A DNA stretch of 64,000 nt from Dryomyza anilis (lineage: Eukaryota; Arthropoda; Insecta; Diptera; Dryomyzidae), in contig OX638130.1 in assembly GCA_951804985.1 (NCBI GenBank), positions 121,471,593-121,535,592 of the forward strand, written 5' to 3'. Shown piece after piece: positions 21,752 through 33,154 of the stretch. The translations under genes and the position numbers were made by a program. Each line of letters starts with the position of its first letter. The first letter of the stretch is position 1. The notes under the pieces are model-generated. The model had not been told where the DNA came from, did not search any database, and worked only from the letters and a program-made list of their open reading frames with translations.

Positions 21752-22485
21752 AAGGTAAAGGTAAAGGTAAAGGTAAAGGTAAAGGTAAAGGTAAAGGTAA
21801 AGGTAAAGGTAAAGGTAAAGGTAAAGGTAAAGGTAAAGGTAAAGGTAAAGGTAAAGGTAAAGGTAAAGGTAAAGGTAAAGGTAAAGGTAAAGGTAAAGGT
21901 AAAGGTAAAGGTAAAGGTAAAGGTAAAGGTAAAGGTAAAGGTAAAGGTAAAGGTAAAGGTAAAGGTAAAGGTAAAGGTAAAGGTAAAGGTAAAGGTAAAG
22001 GTAAAGGTAAAGGTAAAGGTAAAGGTAAAGGTAAAGGTAAAGGTAAAGGTAAAGGTAAAGGTAAAGGTAAAGGTAAAGGTAAAGGTAAAGGTAAAGGTAA
22101 AGGTAAAGGTAAAGGTAAAGGTAAAGGTAAAGGTAAAGGTAAAGGTAAAGGTAAAGGTAAAGGTAAAGGTAAAGGTAAAGGTAAAGGTAAAGGTAAAGGT
22201 AAAGGTAAAGGTAAAGGTAAAGGTAAAGGTAAAGGTAAAGGTAAAGGTAAAGGTAAAGGTAAAGGTAAAGGTAAAGGTAAAGGTAAAGGTAAAGGTAAAG
22301 GTAAAGGTAAAGGTAAAGGTAAAGGTAAAGGTAAAGGTAAAGGTAAAGGTAAAGGTAAAGGTAAAGGTAAAGGTAAAGGTAAAGGTAAAGGTAAAGGTAA
22401 AGGTAAAGGTAAAGGTAAAGGTAAAGGTAAAGGTAAAGGTAAAGGTAAAGGTAAAGGTAAAGGTAAAGGTAAAGGTAAAGGTAAA
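21752..22485 (+). repeat. Perfect (GGTAAA)n hexanucleotide array, ~122 copies
   Basis: 734 bp of uninterrupted GGTAAA/AAAGGT without a single substitution in the sequence given. Because 6 is a multiple of 3, three frames stay open as dipeptide polymers (Gly-Lys, Lys-Val and, on the minus strand, Phe-Thr). These are artefacts, not genes. Perfect purity implies recent expansion or ongoing homogenisation. Array length may be limited by assembly accuracy. Confidence 0.99.
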
Positions 22486-24079
22486 TGTTGACCTAGATTT
22501 TGTTTTTATTATTTCTGACATGACTTTGTTTTTAAAATGGTTAAATTTTCGATTATGGCTTTGATGTTTAGGTTTGTTTTACTTTTGAATATTGTGTTTG
22601 TTTTCCGGTCTACTTTTGGTTTTACTTATGTATTTAGTTTTGTTAATTCATTTTTTTGCGTGTATCATATCCCTTTCCCTCGACGTATGTCGTGCCAACC
22701 GTGCGCAGACACAATGCCAAAAGGTTATGGACAACAATGGCGGCAACCCGCAGACACTCGAAACACACAGACAAAACCAAAACTACCAACGAAACACAAT
22801 CGAAATCGCACCCAAAAACATTGGAACTGCGTTAGACGTGTGCCTTAGGAGCAGCGCCTTCTCGTCCTTGTACTCTATTTGAATCCTTGTCAGAATCCTT
22901 GCTCGCTTAGTTTCTTGGCCGAAAGCCAAAAGCCAAGACAATCGCACACCGGTTAAAAGCGCCGCAATTGCTGTGCAGCTCAGTGCAGCTCAGTTTAGCA
23001 GACAATCAGCCCAAGACACAGACGCACCAAAGCCAAATTTATTTTAATAGACACCCGCGCCAGGCAACCTGAGCGCGCGGAGGGGCCACTGAAAACACAA
23101 GATTGTCGGGTTTTATTTACTACAAAAATAGAGAATAAAATGCGCATAAAATGCAAATATTTGCATTATTTAAGATTTAAATTTTAGCCATTTGTTTAAC
23201 GAAAGTTTTTGCCATAAATACCACAAATGATTCTAAAACCTAATTGTACCAACTACGGGCTAAATTAATTACGTTTCACTTAAAAGTTTTAAATTAATTG
23301 CAAATGTGCTGGTCAACGCTTAATCTAAGTTTATTGGTATTTACGACTTTTTGTGCGGCAAACATCATATGTTTCAATTAATGTTGCTAGTAAAAGAAAA
23401 CTTTCGAATGGCACAAAAATGGCAAAAAATGAAGATAACTACATTAAAATTACTTGTTTACAATGTTAAACGATTTGCATGCCTTTTAGAACAATGCAAA
23501 AAAAAGTACTTAATTTGGTAGTTAAAAAATAAAATTTTTGCTTTTTCAACTTTTTCTTTGCATTGACTAGTGAGAGCTACTTCTTTCAACATCGTATTAC
23601 GTAAATTTGCTGCAGTTTTTGCTGTTTATTGCAAAGTTTACGAAACAAAGAAAAACTTTCAAATGGGAAAACTTTGGGCAACTGGAGTAAATTTTTTGGT
23701 TTTTTCAGGTTTTATTTTTATTGTACGGGTCCATTTGTATTAATTAGATGTAAACAAACTGTAGCGGTTTTTGTGCTGCTTGAAGTTTTGTGCAAAACAA
23801 TGGGATTTTTTAAGAGAAAAAGGCATCGACGAAGGAGCTGCAGAAAAAGTCATTAAAAATTTACGAAAAATCGAAAAGTTTTTTTTTTATATAAAGAGAT
23901 CACAGTACAAAATATGTACTACGTATATTTTGAATAACAGAAAACTAAAAGTTTTGATAGAAAAAAAATCGAATTTATTGAAAACCGATGCATTTTATGG
24001 GAATCATGATGGAAATTGGAGAGTCTCGAAATTAAAAATATTAAAAAATACAAAAATTCAATTTTTAACAAATCTCAGT
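22486..24079. other. Unique interval, GC-richer at 22680-23090
   Basis: After the hexamer array, 22680-23090 is GC-rich. An ATG frame at 22687-22848 (MSCQPCADTMPKGYGQQWRQ...) ends at TAG after 53 codons. It is Gln/Thr/Asn/Lys-rich, typical of CAA/ACA-biased DNA, and I do not call it. Two copies of 'gtgcagctcag' sit at about 22973-22990 next to an initiator-like TCAGTTT. From 23100 to 24080 the DNA is A/T-rich with no recognisable feature. Confidence 0.5.
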
Positions 24080-25985
24080 CTTTAACTTAAATTTTAAGTT
24101 TTAATTTAAATTTAAATTTTTAATTTAAAATTTAATTTTTAATTAAAAATTCAATTGTTTACTAAAAACTCAATTTTTCAACTAAAATTCAGTTTTTCAC
24201 TAAAAAAATTCACTTTGTCACTAAAAATTATATATTTCACTATAATTTCAATTTTCAATAAAAATTTAATTTGAATTAAAAATCTAAATTTTATAAAATA
24301 AAAAAAAATGTTCACAAAAATTTTATTTATCACTCAAAATTAAAATGTTCACTTAAAATTACATGTTTTAATTTAAATTCAGTTTTTAAATAAAAATTCT
24401 AATTTTAAATAAAAATTTAATTTTAACTAAAAATTTATTTTTTTAACTAAAAATTAATTTTTTAACTAAAAATTAAATTTTGAACTAAAAATTATTTTTT
24501 TTATCTGAAATTTAAATTTTAACTAAAAATTAAATTTTTAACTAAAAATTCAATTTTTACTTAAAATTCAGTTTTTAACTAAAAATTCAATTTTTAACTA
24601 AAAATTCAATTTATAACTAAAAATCAATTTTTAACTAAAAATACAATTTTGAACTAAAAATTAAAATTTTAAATAAAAATTTATTTTTTTAATTAAAAAT
24701 TGAATTTTAACTAAAAATTGAATTTTTAAATAAAAATTTAATTTATACTTAAAATTCAGTTTTTAACTAAAATTTCAATTTTGAACTAAAAAAATTCAAA
24801 ATTTATATAAAATAAAATATTTTAACTAAAAATTTATTTGTTATTTAAAAATTAATTTTTTAATTAAAAATTTAATTTTTAACTTACTTTTTTTTATCTG
24901 ACAATTAAATTTTAACTAACAATTTAATTTTTACTAAAAATTAAATTTTTAACTAAAAATTCATTTTTTAATTAAAAATTAAAATTTTAATTTTATCTAT
25001 AATTTATTTTTTTATGCTAATTTTTAATTTTTACTTAAAATTCAATTTTTAACTAAAATTTCAATTTTTAACTAAAAATTAAATTTTTAACTAAAAATTC
25101 ATTTTTTTCACTTAGAATTCAATTTTCCACAAAAAAATCAATTTTTCACTATAAATTAAAATATTCACTAAAAAAAATTTCACTTAAAATTTTAACTAAA
25201 AATTCAATTTTTACTTAAAATTCACTTTTTAACTAAAAATTCAATTTTTAACTAAAAATTCAATTTTTTTCAATTTTTAACTAAAAATTCAATTTATAAC
25301 TAAAAATTTAATTTTTAACTAACAATTTAATTTTTAATTAAAAATTCAATTTTGAACTAAAAATTAAAATTTTAAATAAAAATTTAATTTTAGCTTAAAA
25401 TTTATTTTAATTAAAAATTGAATTTTTAACTAAAAATTTAATTTATACTTAAAATTCAGTTTTTAACTTAAATTTCAAATTTTAACTAAAAAAATTCAAA
25501 TTTTAAATTAAAAAATTATTTTAACTAAAAATTTATTTGTTATTTAAAAATTTTTTTTTTTATCTGACAATTAAATTTTTAACTAAAAATTATTTTTTTT
25601 TTAACTAATTTTTATTTTTTACTTGAAATTCAATTTTTAACTAAAATTTAAATTTTTAACTAAAAATTCATTTTTTTCACTTAGAATTCAATTTTCCACT
25701 AAAAATTCTATTTTTCTCTCTAAATTAAAATATTCAAAAAAAAAATTTTTCACTTCAAATTTTAACTTAAAATTGAATTTTTCACTAAAAAATTAAATTT
25801 TTAATTAAAAAATTAAATTTTTAATTAAAAAATTAAATTTTTAATTAAAAAATAAGTTTTATTAAAAAATTATATTTTTAACTAAAAATTAATTTTTCAC
25901 AAGAAAATTTAATTTTTCATTAAAAATTCAATTTCTCAATAAAAAATTGTAAATTTTCAAGAAATTTTTTTTTTTTTAAATTCGA
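24080..25985 (-). repeat. Minisatellite array D, 19-bp unit, minus orientation
   Basis: Units of the type TTAACTAAAAATTCAATTT repeat with a 19-bp period over about 1.9 kb. They are heavily degenerate, with many indels, and include patches of the CAC variant of family A (25110-25190, 25670-25790). This looks like an older or less homogenised member of the A family. No reverse-orientation partner is visible next to it. Confidence 0.9.
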
Positions 25986-26194
25986 TTTTTCATTCAACTA
26001 CTAAAACATTAAAAGTGCCATTAAATTTCACGCGATTTGCAAACATTTTTGTGCATTATCCTGCCAATATCCTTGCGACGGATACCGACTCATATGATGA
26101 TGACTATGATGTGCACATAACATGTTTATTGTTTTCGGTTTATTGAATAATAAGAACTTCATAGCATTATGAATAAACTACTTTACCAAACAAA
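25986..26194. other. Upstream region of the 26.2 kb candidate exon
   Basis: This short GC-mixed stretch has 'atatgatgatgactatgatg' (26092-26111) and TTATGAATAA phrases. It is a possible 5' leader, but no core promoter motif is convincing. Confidence 0.3.
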
Positions 26195-26311
26195 ATGAAG
26201 AGGTTGCGAATGCTGAAAATGATGAAGTTGTTGACGACATCATGGATGCTGCTGTTGCTGTTGCTGACGTTGATGGCGCTGCCAGATTATTATGTTTACG
26301 AGAGTCTTTTG
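26195..26311 (+). CDS. Candidate first coding exon encoding a signal peptide
   Basis: ATG lies in an excellent fly context (ACAAAATGAAG). The 39 codons read MKRLRMLKMMKLLTTSWMLL then LLLLTLMALPDYYVYESLL: a strongly basic n-region, a Leu-rich hydrophobic core (residues ~17-29), and a plausible cleavage zone around LMA-LP. The frame meets a good donor, TTTTG|GTAAGA, exactly in phase 0 (intron follows at 26312). It would be the start of a secreted or membrane protein. Downstream exons are not visible, so the family is unknown. Caution: CTG/TTG-rich DNA is the complement of CAG/CAA simple repeats. The minus strand is also open (67 codons, Ser/Thr/Ala-rich), and either reading may be fortuitous. 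Confidence 0.4.
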
Positions 26312-27282
26312 GTAAGAATAAATAAAAATAACACACAACAAACTTGATGACAAAAATGCAGTCTCTATCTACTTGTGACACTCTATAAAGTTTTTAAAGT
26401 AGATTTTGTCGTGTCTTTGTCACCCGTTTATTCCCCCAAAATCATTGAGTTCGTTCGCATTGGATGGTATTAATTTTAAGAAGATTTTCGCATAAAGCTG
26501 TTGTGAATTGATATTACTTTGCTTTAAGTTTTACAAAAATTTATAGAATTTTATTTTATAAAAATAACTATAATCCGTACTAGAATATGTCATATGTTGT
26601 AATATTTCAATTGATTTCAGAACAGCTGTTCATAGAAGATCTTGATTATGATGATGTTGATTATCATTATAATAATATTGTGGTTGTTATTCATATTAAG
26701 AGCTCTTTTTGTCTTATTTTCGTGTACGACAAACTATTTTCGCATTGCTTTCATTGCAATCGTTTTCAATACAATTCGCTCTCAAGCTCGGTCTCTGTCT
26801 TGTTCTCGATTTCGATTTCGCATGCAATTTGCGGTTCATTGATTTGGAAGTTTTCCCATTTAACTTAAGCCTCTTTAAGTATTCTATGCTGGCCATAGAG
26901 CATTTAATTTCGCTTTCATAACTCATACCAATTTGTGCGCTAAATCACCTGAATCTGAATCTACCTGGTTGTTGAGTTGAATGTCTTTTGTTACCGTCTC
27001 TGCTAATGCAAATGATTTTCTAATAATTAAATATTTTATACAGAAAACTCATTGAGGTATGTGATTTTTTTATTAGAACTACTTATTACATTCGTTTGAG
27101 GTTTCTATTCATTTTAATAATTCTTTGGAAATATTAAGTGATAATTTGGAATTAAATACAGATTTTAATTACAACGAAATACAGAGATAATAGACTTTGG
27201 AGATATTATATTCTTGTTTGGATTATTATTAGTTGTATAGAACTATATTGAATATTAAAATAATAAAATGAATCGTATCGTA
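26312..27282. other. AT-rich interval downstream of the candidate exon
   Basis: From 26590 to 26930 several short overlapping frames are open on both strands. One (26642-26842) is Ile/Met-rich from ATT/ATG simple DNA. None is convincing. The rest is AT-rich. Confidence 0.55.
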
Positions 27283-27518
27283 TACACAGAAAAAAAACAT
27301 TCGACGTAAATATAGCAAACGACATTAATTGCATTCATTAATCAATCCAGCAATGAAATTTACTAATTTAATGAAAGCGTTTGCTATTTTTCGTTAATTC
27401 AGAAATTTCGAATATTTGTACGTCAATGCAGAAAATTTGATTAAATTAGTGCTAGATTGATTAATGAATGTAATTAATGTTGGTTGCTATATTTACGTCG
27501 AGTATTCTTTTCTGTGTA
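27283..27518. mobile_element. Palindromic MITE with TACACAGAAAA ends
   Basis: A 236-bp foldback: the left arm TACACAGAAAA...CATTCGACGTAAATATAGCAA is mirrored at the right by TTGCTATATTTACGTCGA...TTTTCTGTGTA. A second nested symmetry (AATTxxATTCATTAATCAATC and its complement) continues inward. The outer TA may be the target duplication. There is no coding capacity. The CACAGAAAA terminus is shared with the larger ATTCAT-rich MITEs at 44294, 51294 and 63641. Confidence 0.85.
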
Positions 27519-27954
27519 GGTGCGCATTTGAGCCGATACAAAAATTTCATTAATTTAAAATTTTGTTTATGCAATCAGTGAATATAAAATTATTATTTGA
27601 ATTGTTTTATATTCATTATTTTCAAAAGCATATCAGTCAAAAGTTAGCACTTTTTGACTTTTTTGTTAGTTTTAATATTTATTTGAATATTAATGAACAT
27701 TGAAATGTTCACATATAATAGCTAAAATCATGTATTTCTTATTCAATTAAAAAATCACAAAAAAAAATAGTTGCAAAACCTTTTTTTTTAAATAGGACGA
27801 AAGTTGTGTGGCTAATCGTGGCTAATGCAAAACTCACTAGAATCGATAACTACAGATATTTAGCCATATGCTAGTAAAAAAACTTGCACCCGGAACGACA
27901 CGGAAACGTCAAAAAATCTCATTTGATAAATCGTCTTTTATTTATACTTTTAAT
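27519..27954. other. AT-rich unique DNA
   Basis: Nothing recognisable. An A-rich tract lies near 27755-27795. Confidence 0.6.
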
Positions 27955-28440
27955 TATACCCTACACCTATGAGGTAGGTGCAGGGAACCTATGGTTAGTT
28001 TGTGTATATTTTTAACGGCCATTGTGAGCCGTGATCGGTATGAAAAAGTATATATATTCTTGATCACTATCACTGCCATAGTCCGTTTAGCCATGTCCGT
28101 CTGTCTTGCTGACTGAATACACGATAATTTGACAAATACTTGTCAGAATGTGATGAAATTTCATTTTAATATGTGTTAGCAAAAAGTGGATTCCGAGTTC
28201 GTAAATGAGCCAAATCGGTCAACAAACACGCCCACCTCTCTTACAAGTTACTTTCATATAACTCTTTTGGAATCTATAACACTTAAATTATTCATGATAA
28301 AGTTATCAAATTTAAAACGTATTGTTATAATTTACTTAAAAATATGTGTTCCAAAAATGGGCGCACACATTTTTTTTACATTATTTTCAGGTTTTTATAA
28401 TAAAAATTTTAGTCGTTTTTCACATTTTGTTCAATAATGC
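27955..28440 (+). mobile_element. Mini-me-like element
   Basis: This is the same element as 10935-11530 but on the + strand: 'taccctacacctatgaggta', 'gtatatatattcttgatcac', 'gtccgtttagccatgtccgt' with a short GTCT tract, 'gatgaaatttcat', 'gagccaaatcgg' and 'acacgcccacctc'. The GTCY tract is much shorter than in the nested copy (about two units), as expected for an unexpanded proto-microsatellite. The 83-codon frame within is not a gene. Confidence 0.75.
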
Positions 28441-29149
28441 CTTAATTAATCATACAAAAAAGTAATTGATTATGCCAGAAATAAGAGTATTATGTAATAT
28501 AATATAATTCAATGTTATTTTGTTGATAACTAAATAAATAAATCATTCAAATCTGCCTTTCAATAACATGTAGGGTTCTCATGAAACCAGTTTAATACTA
28601 AAATTCATGTATTTCTTGATGTGTTTAGTTTTCAAAACAATTTTTATTTTTTCAAAATCCCATTTAATTCAAAAGTTACTTACAAAAAACATCGGTGCGC
28701 GCCTTTTCCAAAAAGTCAGCCCAGAGTTTTTTTTTCAAAAATTTAATTTCCAAGTTATTGATTTTCATATTAAAACTATTTGCTGATGACTATGCGTATT
28801 AATAACAAGTATTTGTTATTATTTATTTTGTAATTGTATTTAATAAAGCATTTAAATTTTGTACTCAGAACTCAACAATTGATAGATTTTGATATAAAAA
28901 AGTTTTTGAAAAAAAAATTAGTAAGTTTTATTTCGTATATCATATGATATACGATTATGTAAGAAAACCACTTTGACTAAAATACAAAAGAGGCGTTGGG
29001 AGACATTTAAGTGCATGTAATTCATTTTCATTTTGAGAAAAACACGAACAATTTATATTAGGCCAACGTTACTTTTAAATTGTTAAATGTCAAATAGTAT
29101 TCCAAATATTTCCGTTCAATTAAATTTAACATTTTTTACAATTGTGGCA
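28441..29149. other. AT-rich unique DNA
   Basis: I see no open frame, repeat or motif to report, apart from an ATCATATGATAT palindrome near 28938. Confidence 0.6.
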
Positions 29150-29345
29150 CTAAAACCCTTTGGAATATTGGTTCCGGTTCCAAGATAAATAGCGGTTCCT
29201 TTTCCGGTTCGAAACAAAAAAAAATGAAATGGGTTCCGATTCCAGTTCTGATTTCACACATTATAAATTAGGTTCCGATTTCGGTTTCGGTTATAAAAAT
29301 CGAAACAGTTCCGATTCCGGTCCTTGGTTTTAATCCGCAAATATG
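29150..29345. repeat. GGTTCCGG-type cryptic repeat cluster (possible small DNA element)
   Basis: GGTTCC, GGTTCG and CGATTCCGGT motifs recur every 10-20 bases. The right edge 'tccttggttttaatcc' resembles, in reverse complement, the left edge at 31545 ('ggattttgaaccaagg'). Related clusters with GGTTTCGGTT sit at about 30270-30570 and 31545-31695. Dense subterminal motifs suggest transposase-binding sites of a hAT-like element, but I see no convincing inverted ends or target duplication. Confidence 0.45.
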
Positions 29346-29440
29346 CACTTTTTGTTCAATTTTGATACGCTCTTTTATGTATATTCATAACTAAATTATA
29401 CACACTATTTACATATATCAATATAAAAACCATTATTAAA

Positions 29441-29751
29441 CAATAATAATAATAGTTTGGCGCTACAGTCCTGTACAGAACTTAGGCCGAGCTCTCTCAC
29501 CATTTTGAGCTGTGCGTGTTATATTTGTACTCAAAGTGGTGGGACCTACAGTTTATAGCCGAATCCGACCGGCGGGTGAGAGCTTTTCATAGGCAATGGT
29601 TTTACTCTCGTAGGTTTGCCATTTACTGACGAGAGGTAGCGCGGTATAGAAAAATTTTTCTATGAAAAGATGTTGTTAGCCCCAGTCCAGGCTTGAACCG
29701 GGGATCTTTCGACTCGCAGTCCAACGCACTAACCACTGAGATACCGCGGCT
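29441..29751 (-). mobile_element. Full-length tRNA-derived SINE with perfect 12-bp target duplication
   Basis: On the minus strand the element starts AGCCGCGGTATCTCAGTGG and carries an A-box-like element (29733-29743) and an intact B box, GGTTCAAGCC (29690-29699). It continues through a tRNA-unrelated body and ends in a 3' (ATT)n tail. It is flanked by identical 12-mers, ACCATTATTAAA, at 29429-29440 and 29752-29763. The tRNA-like head, internal pol III promoter, simple tail and target duplication define a SINE mobilised by a LINE in trans. The tRNA of origin cannot be settled from the decayed anticodon arm. Not a functional tRNA gene. Confidence 0.92.
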
Positions 29752-29763
29752 ACCATTATTAAA

Positions 29764-31544
29764 ACTTGAATAAATAAAAATACAACCGCATACACCCTAT
29801 TTCATTGAAAAAAATGTTTCCATACTTTAGTTATATTTTAAAGAATTAATTACAAAAACCAAAATATACCAAATAATAACATCTTTCCTATTTTTAGAAA
29901 TAATGCATAAAAAGTACGCCTTCAAATTTATATTTTTGCGTCTTTTACTTACAAATAATATTATTATTTTTATTATTGACAACTATTATAGGGACTACCA
30001 CAAAAACCACACCTTATTCAAAAATCAATCTTTTTGTATAAGTCTGAATTCTAAAAATCACCTATTTAAATTTGAGCGGTTATGTATAATCCTCAAAAGT
30101 TCCCTCACAAAATCAATTATATAAAATACAACTAGCTACATTTTTTGTTTCAATTATTAATTTCAACAATGATTCTAGGAATTAGTAGTATTTAAATGTT
30201 GTATAATATAGTTAAAATATCATTTATAATCACAAAATTATTTAAAATGACGAAAGATTAAAACCCAAACACAAGATATTGGTTTCGATATCGGTTTTCT
30301 TCCTCATTGCGGTTTTAAGTTTTACAAAGAAATGATTTCGCTATACCCACGGACAGCATTAAAATTTGGAATATATATTCTACAAACATCGCCGGTCCAT
30401 TTGGAAAAGTGGTTTAAAGATTTAAAAAAATGGGCCAAAAATCACTTGTGTGCGGTTGTTCATATTTTAATATCTCCTGATTGATATTCGGTTTCGGATG
30501 TAAGTTTTTAAAACAAAACGGTTTCGGTATATCGGTACCAAATTACGGTTTCGGTTTTTATATATTGTTATTTTTTCCGTATATTTTAATCTCTTCAACA
30601 AGAAATGGAAATAGTTTACTAACAGAAAAATATTTACGAAAACCATAAAAATTTGAATTATATAAAAAAAAGTGAAGTTAAATAAAAGCTAGTCATAAAG
30701 TATAAATGTAGCTATGCGGACGAGAAAATTCAAAATCTCACTCGATATCATCTTTAAAATCGAAAAAAAAATAACCTCTAATAGTTCAGACGAAATTCTG
30801 ATAACGAGATCGAATTAATTAATTTAAGTTCTGAATCTCACAAAAACTATTGCAAAATTTTCTCATAAAATTTACATATATTACATAAAAAAGGGCATAT
30901 TTTTATCTCTATTATCGGTACTACCTTGTTTAATTTCATTGCAAGAAGTGCGTGCTTCACAAACAATGAACGACACTAGCGTAGCATGTTTTTTTTGTTG
31001 TAGTGATCGAAAAAAAGCTAACAAAACACATGCATAGTCGCACTACGAACGACAATATCGTATCGAAGAAAGAAGAAACAGATAGATTTGTCTATTTTGT
31101 TCTTGGAGTTGCGTGTGCTTTTTTACCGCTATACAAGTGATCGAAGAAAACAATAACAAAACAAAGTTCAGACCAAAGTTCGTCGATCTGGGAAATATTG
31201 TACTTCATAAAATCAACTTGTGTTCACAACATTATACTTTTCAAATGACACCTCAATTAACTAGTTTTCAAGATAAAGGCACCTTTCTGATTTTTTACCG
31301 TTTTTTTTTACATTTCAAACCACCGTATTTCGTGAACCATCTGAGGTAGACGTTTAAAATTTTGCATATTTCTTAGTTTAATATGAGAGAACACTCATAC
31401 ATTTTAAAAAGGATGATGTTTAAATTTCTTATTTTTTCCATTGATTTAAAATGGTATATCCCAATTAATATATTTTTTTCATTTAAAAAAAAATAAAAAA
31501 AATAATTTATTTGGAGAAGTTTTACTAACACTTTTTACGGCTGG
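29764..31544. other. AT-rich interval with GGTTTCGG clusters
   Basis: Clusters of 'tttcggttt', 'atcggttttc' and 'cggtttcggtatatcgg' occur at about 30270-30325 and 30480-30570. From 30900 to 31150 there is GC-mixed unique DNA. Short open frames (29903-30124, 31113-31349) show no protein-like features. Confidence 0.55.
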
Positions 31545-31695
31545 ATTTTGAACCAAGGATAGAAACCGTAACCGAAACCGATATCCGTTTAAAACCGTTT
31601 CATTTTCAAAACCGAAACCGTTATACGAAAATCAGAAATAAACCGATATCCAAAACCGAAATAAATGGTTTCGGTTTTATACCGGTTTAAATTAT
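31545..31695. repeat. AACCGAAACCG-type cryptic repeat cluster
   Basis: ACCGAAACCGATATCC-like motifs are repeated in the orientation opposite to the 29.15 kb and 30.3-30.6 kb clusters. The edge 'ggattttgaaccaagg' pairs with the right edge of the 29.15 kb cluster. It probably represents ends of the same repeat family. Confidence 0.45.
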
Positions 31696-33154
31696 TTTAT
31701 TTTATATAGAAGATCTTAAGAATAAGGCATGTTTAAATGTCATATAATAAAATTTGGATTTTCCAAAATAAAAATGTTTGTTGTACAAAAATTCACATGA
31801 GGTTTTTTTGAGAAACAAACGGTCTTTGGTCTAAAATTTGTTTTTTGTTTCATTAATTTGTGTAGCGGTTAGTGATGATCATTTGCAAAAACAAGACAAG
31901 AAATGGTAATCTTGTTTTTGCATAGGTACATATGATCTGGTTCTGGCAATACCTTTTTTGGTCTTGCATGCAAGAATCTTCCAATCATGCACTACACTAC
32001 ATGTATGTATCTAGAACAGCTATCTAGTTGGCAACAACGAGTTTTCTTTGTGGTACAAAAAATGTCCCTCCAAAAATTATATCAAAAGCTTGGATGCTGC
32101 TTTATTCGCATTTTTGTTGTTGTTGCACTTTCAAACGAATCAGCGGTGAAGAAAAACTTCGCCTTTTGCCTTTTCAATAAAAAAGTTCTCACTTTAATGA
32201 AAATATACTTCAAGTATTTGCGCACATTCTGCCTCAATTAATTGTATGTTTATTATTATTATTATAAAAATTTACGGTGACAGTACAAAATAAAAAAAAA
32301 AAATAAAAAATGGTAGTATATACACTTTTCCCGATACGTTGACACTGCACAGTGTCAGGATAAAAGTATGCTCTGTAAAAGAAATAAACTTTCGCTTATT
32401 TAACGTGCGTGTCACCATGTAATGCAATTTTTTAACGCTATTGTTTTTGAAAAAAAAAAAGGCAGCAGCACCGCGTATCCTTTTAACACATGTCGCTTGC
32501 AGAATGCGCGTCAACCTCTTCTCGCTGCATGACAGACAAACGGCTGGACGAATGGACGGACAGCCGAATAACCCATGTAAGTGGCTTTATAAGCCGCTTT
32601 TGTGTTAATTTCATTTCTTGTTCGCCCCGTCGCTTCATGTGGAAGCTGTTTGTTGGATGCTGACCGTTCACACAGTTACCTGGTTTAACCTGCGGCAGAA
32701 TGTTTTACTGGTTTAGTTGTTGTTGCGAATGTTGCTGTTGCTGTCATCATCACCTCAGTCAGTGTTGTAAAGTTTTTCCTTTTTGCCGTTTCGTTGATGC
32801 GCTGCAATGTGCGCGCACACTCTACGTGGCGATATTCAGTACACTTCACGTTCGCTGTCATTCATCAACTCGAATCCTTGAATAATTAAAGCAGTTTCTG
32901 ATTACTTATGCCATTATTCGCTGGTACTACTACTGCTGCTGCTGCACAACGTAACATCAGCAGTCAGCAGCCGACGACCGACGACATGCCGCCGTCTCTA
33001 ATTAAATGACCGTCGAAAATGAACCAACAACGTGTGTGAATAGCAGCGGTTTTGCTCGATTCATGTGTTGATATTTTTGATTTAAAGTTGTGCCAAATTC
33101 TTCTGAAGTGCAGTGAAAGCTGCTGATTTTATTGCTTATGCGTGTGGCATAGCA
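31696..33154. other. AT-rich then GC-richer interval, no gene called
   Basis: From 32460 to 33010 the DNA is GC-rich. A minus-strand ATG frame (about 32486-32638, MKRRGEQEMKLTQKRLIKPL...) and a + frame (32700-32885, Cys-rich from TGT/TGC runs) overlap the block. The Cys-rich one is clearly the complement of CAA/CAG simple DNA. Neither has splice or start signals that decide it. Confidence 0.45.

Noticed and set aside
21752..22485. Telomere-like hexamer
   Set aside because: Insect telomeric repeat is TTAGG or absent in flies. GGTAAA is flanked by unique DNA on both sides and shows no subtelomeric context.
21715..22564. Long open frames of 253-272 codons (Gly-Lys, Lys-Val and Phe-Thr polymers)
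   Set aside because: They are translations of the GGTAAA hexamer, which cannot contain a stop in those frames. No gene-like flanks.
22990..23024. Core promoter with initiator TCAGTT and an AGACG downstream element
   Set aside because: The DPE-like motif begins at about +29 instead of the strict +28, and no other promoter evidence is present.
32700..32885. Cys-rich small protein (CCCECCCCC)
   Set aside because: TGT/TGC runs are the complement of CAA/CAG-type simple DNA, common throughout the window.
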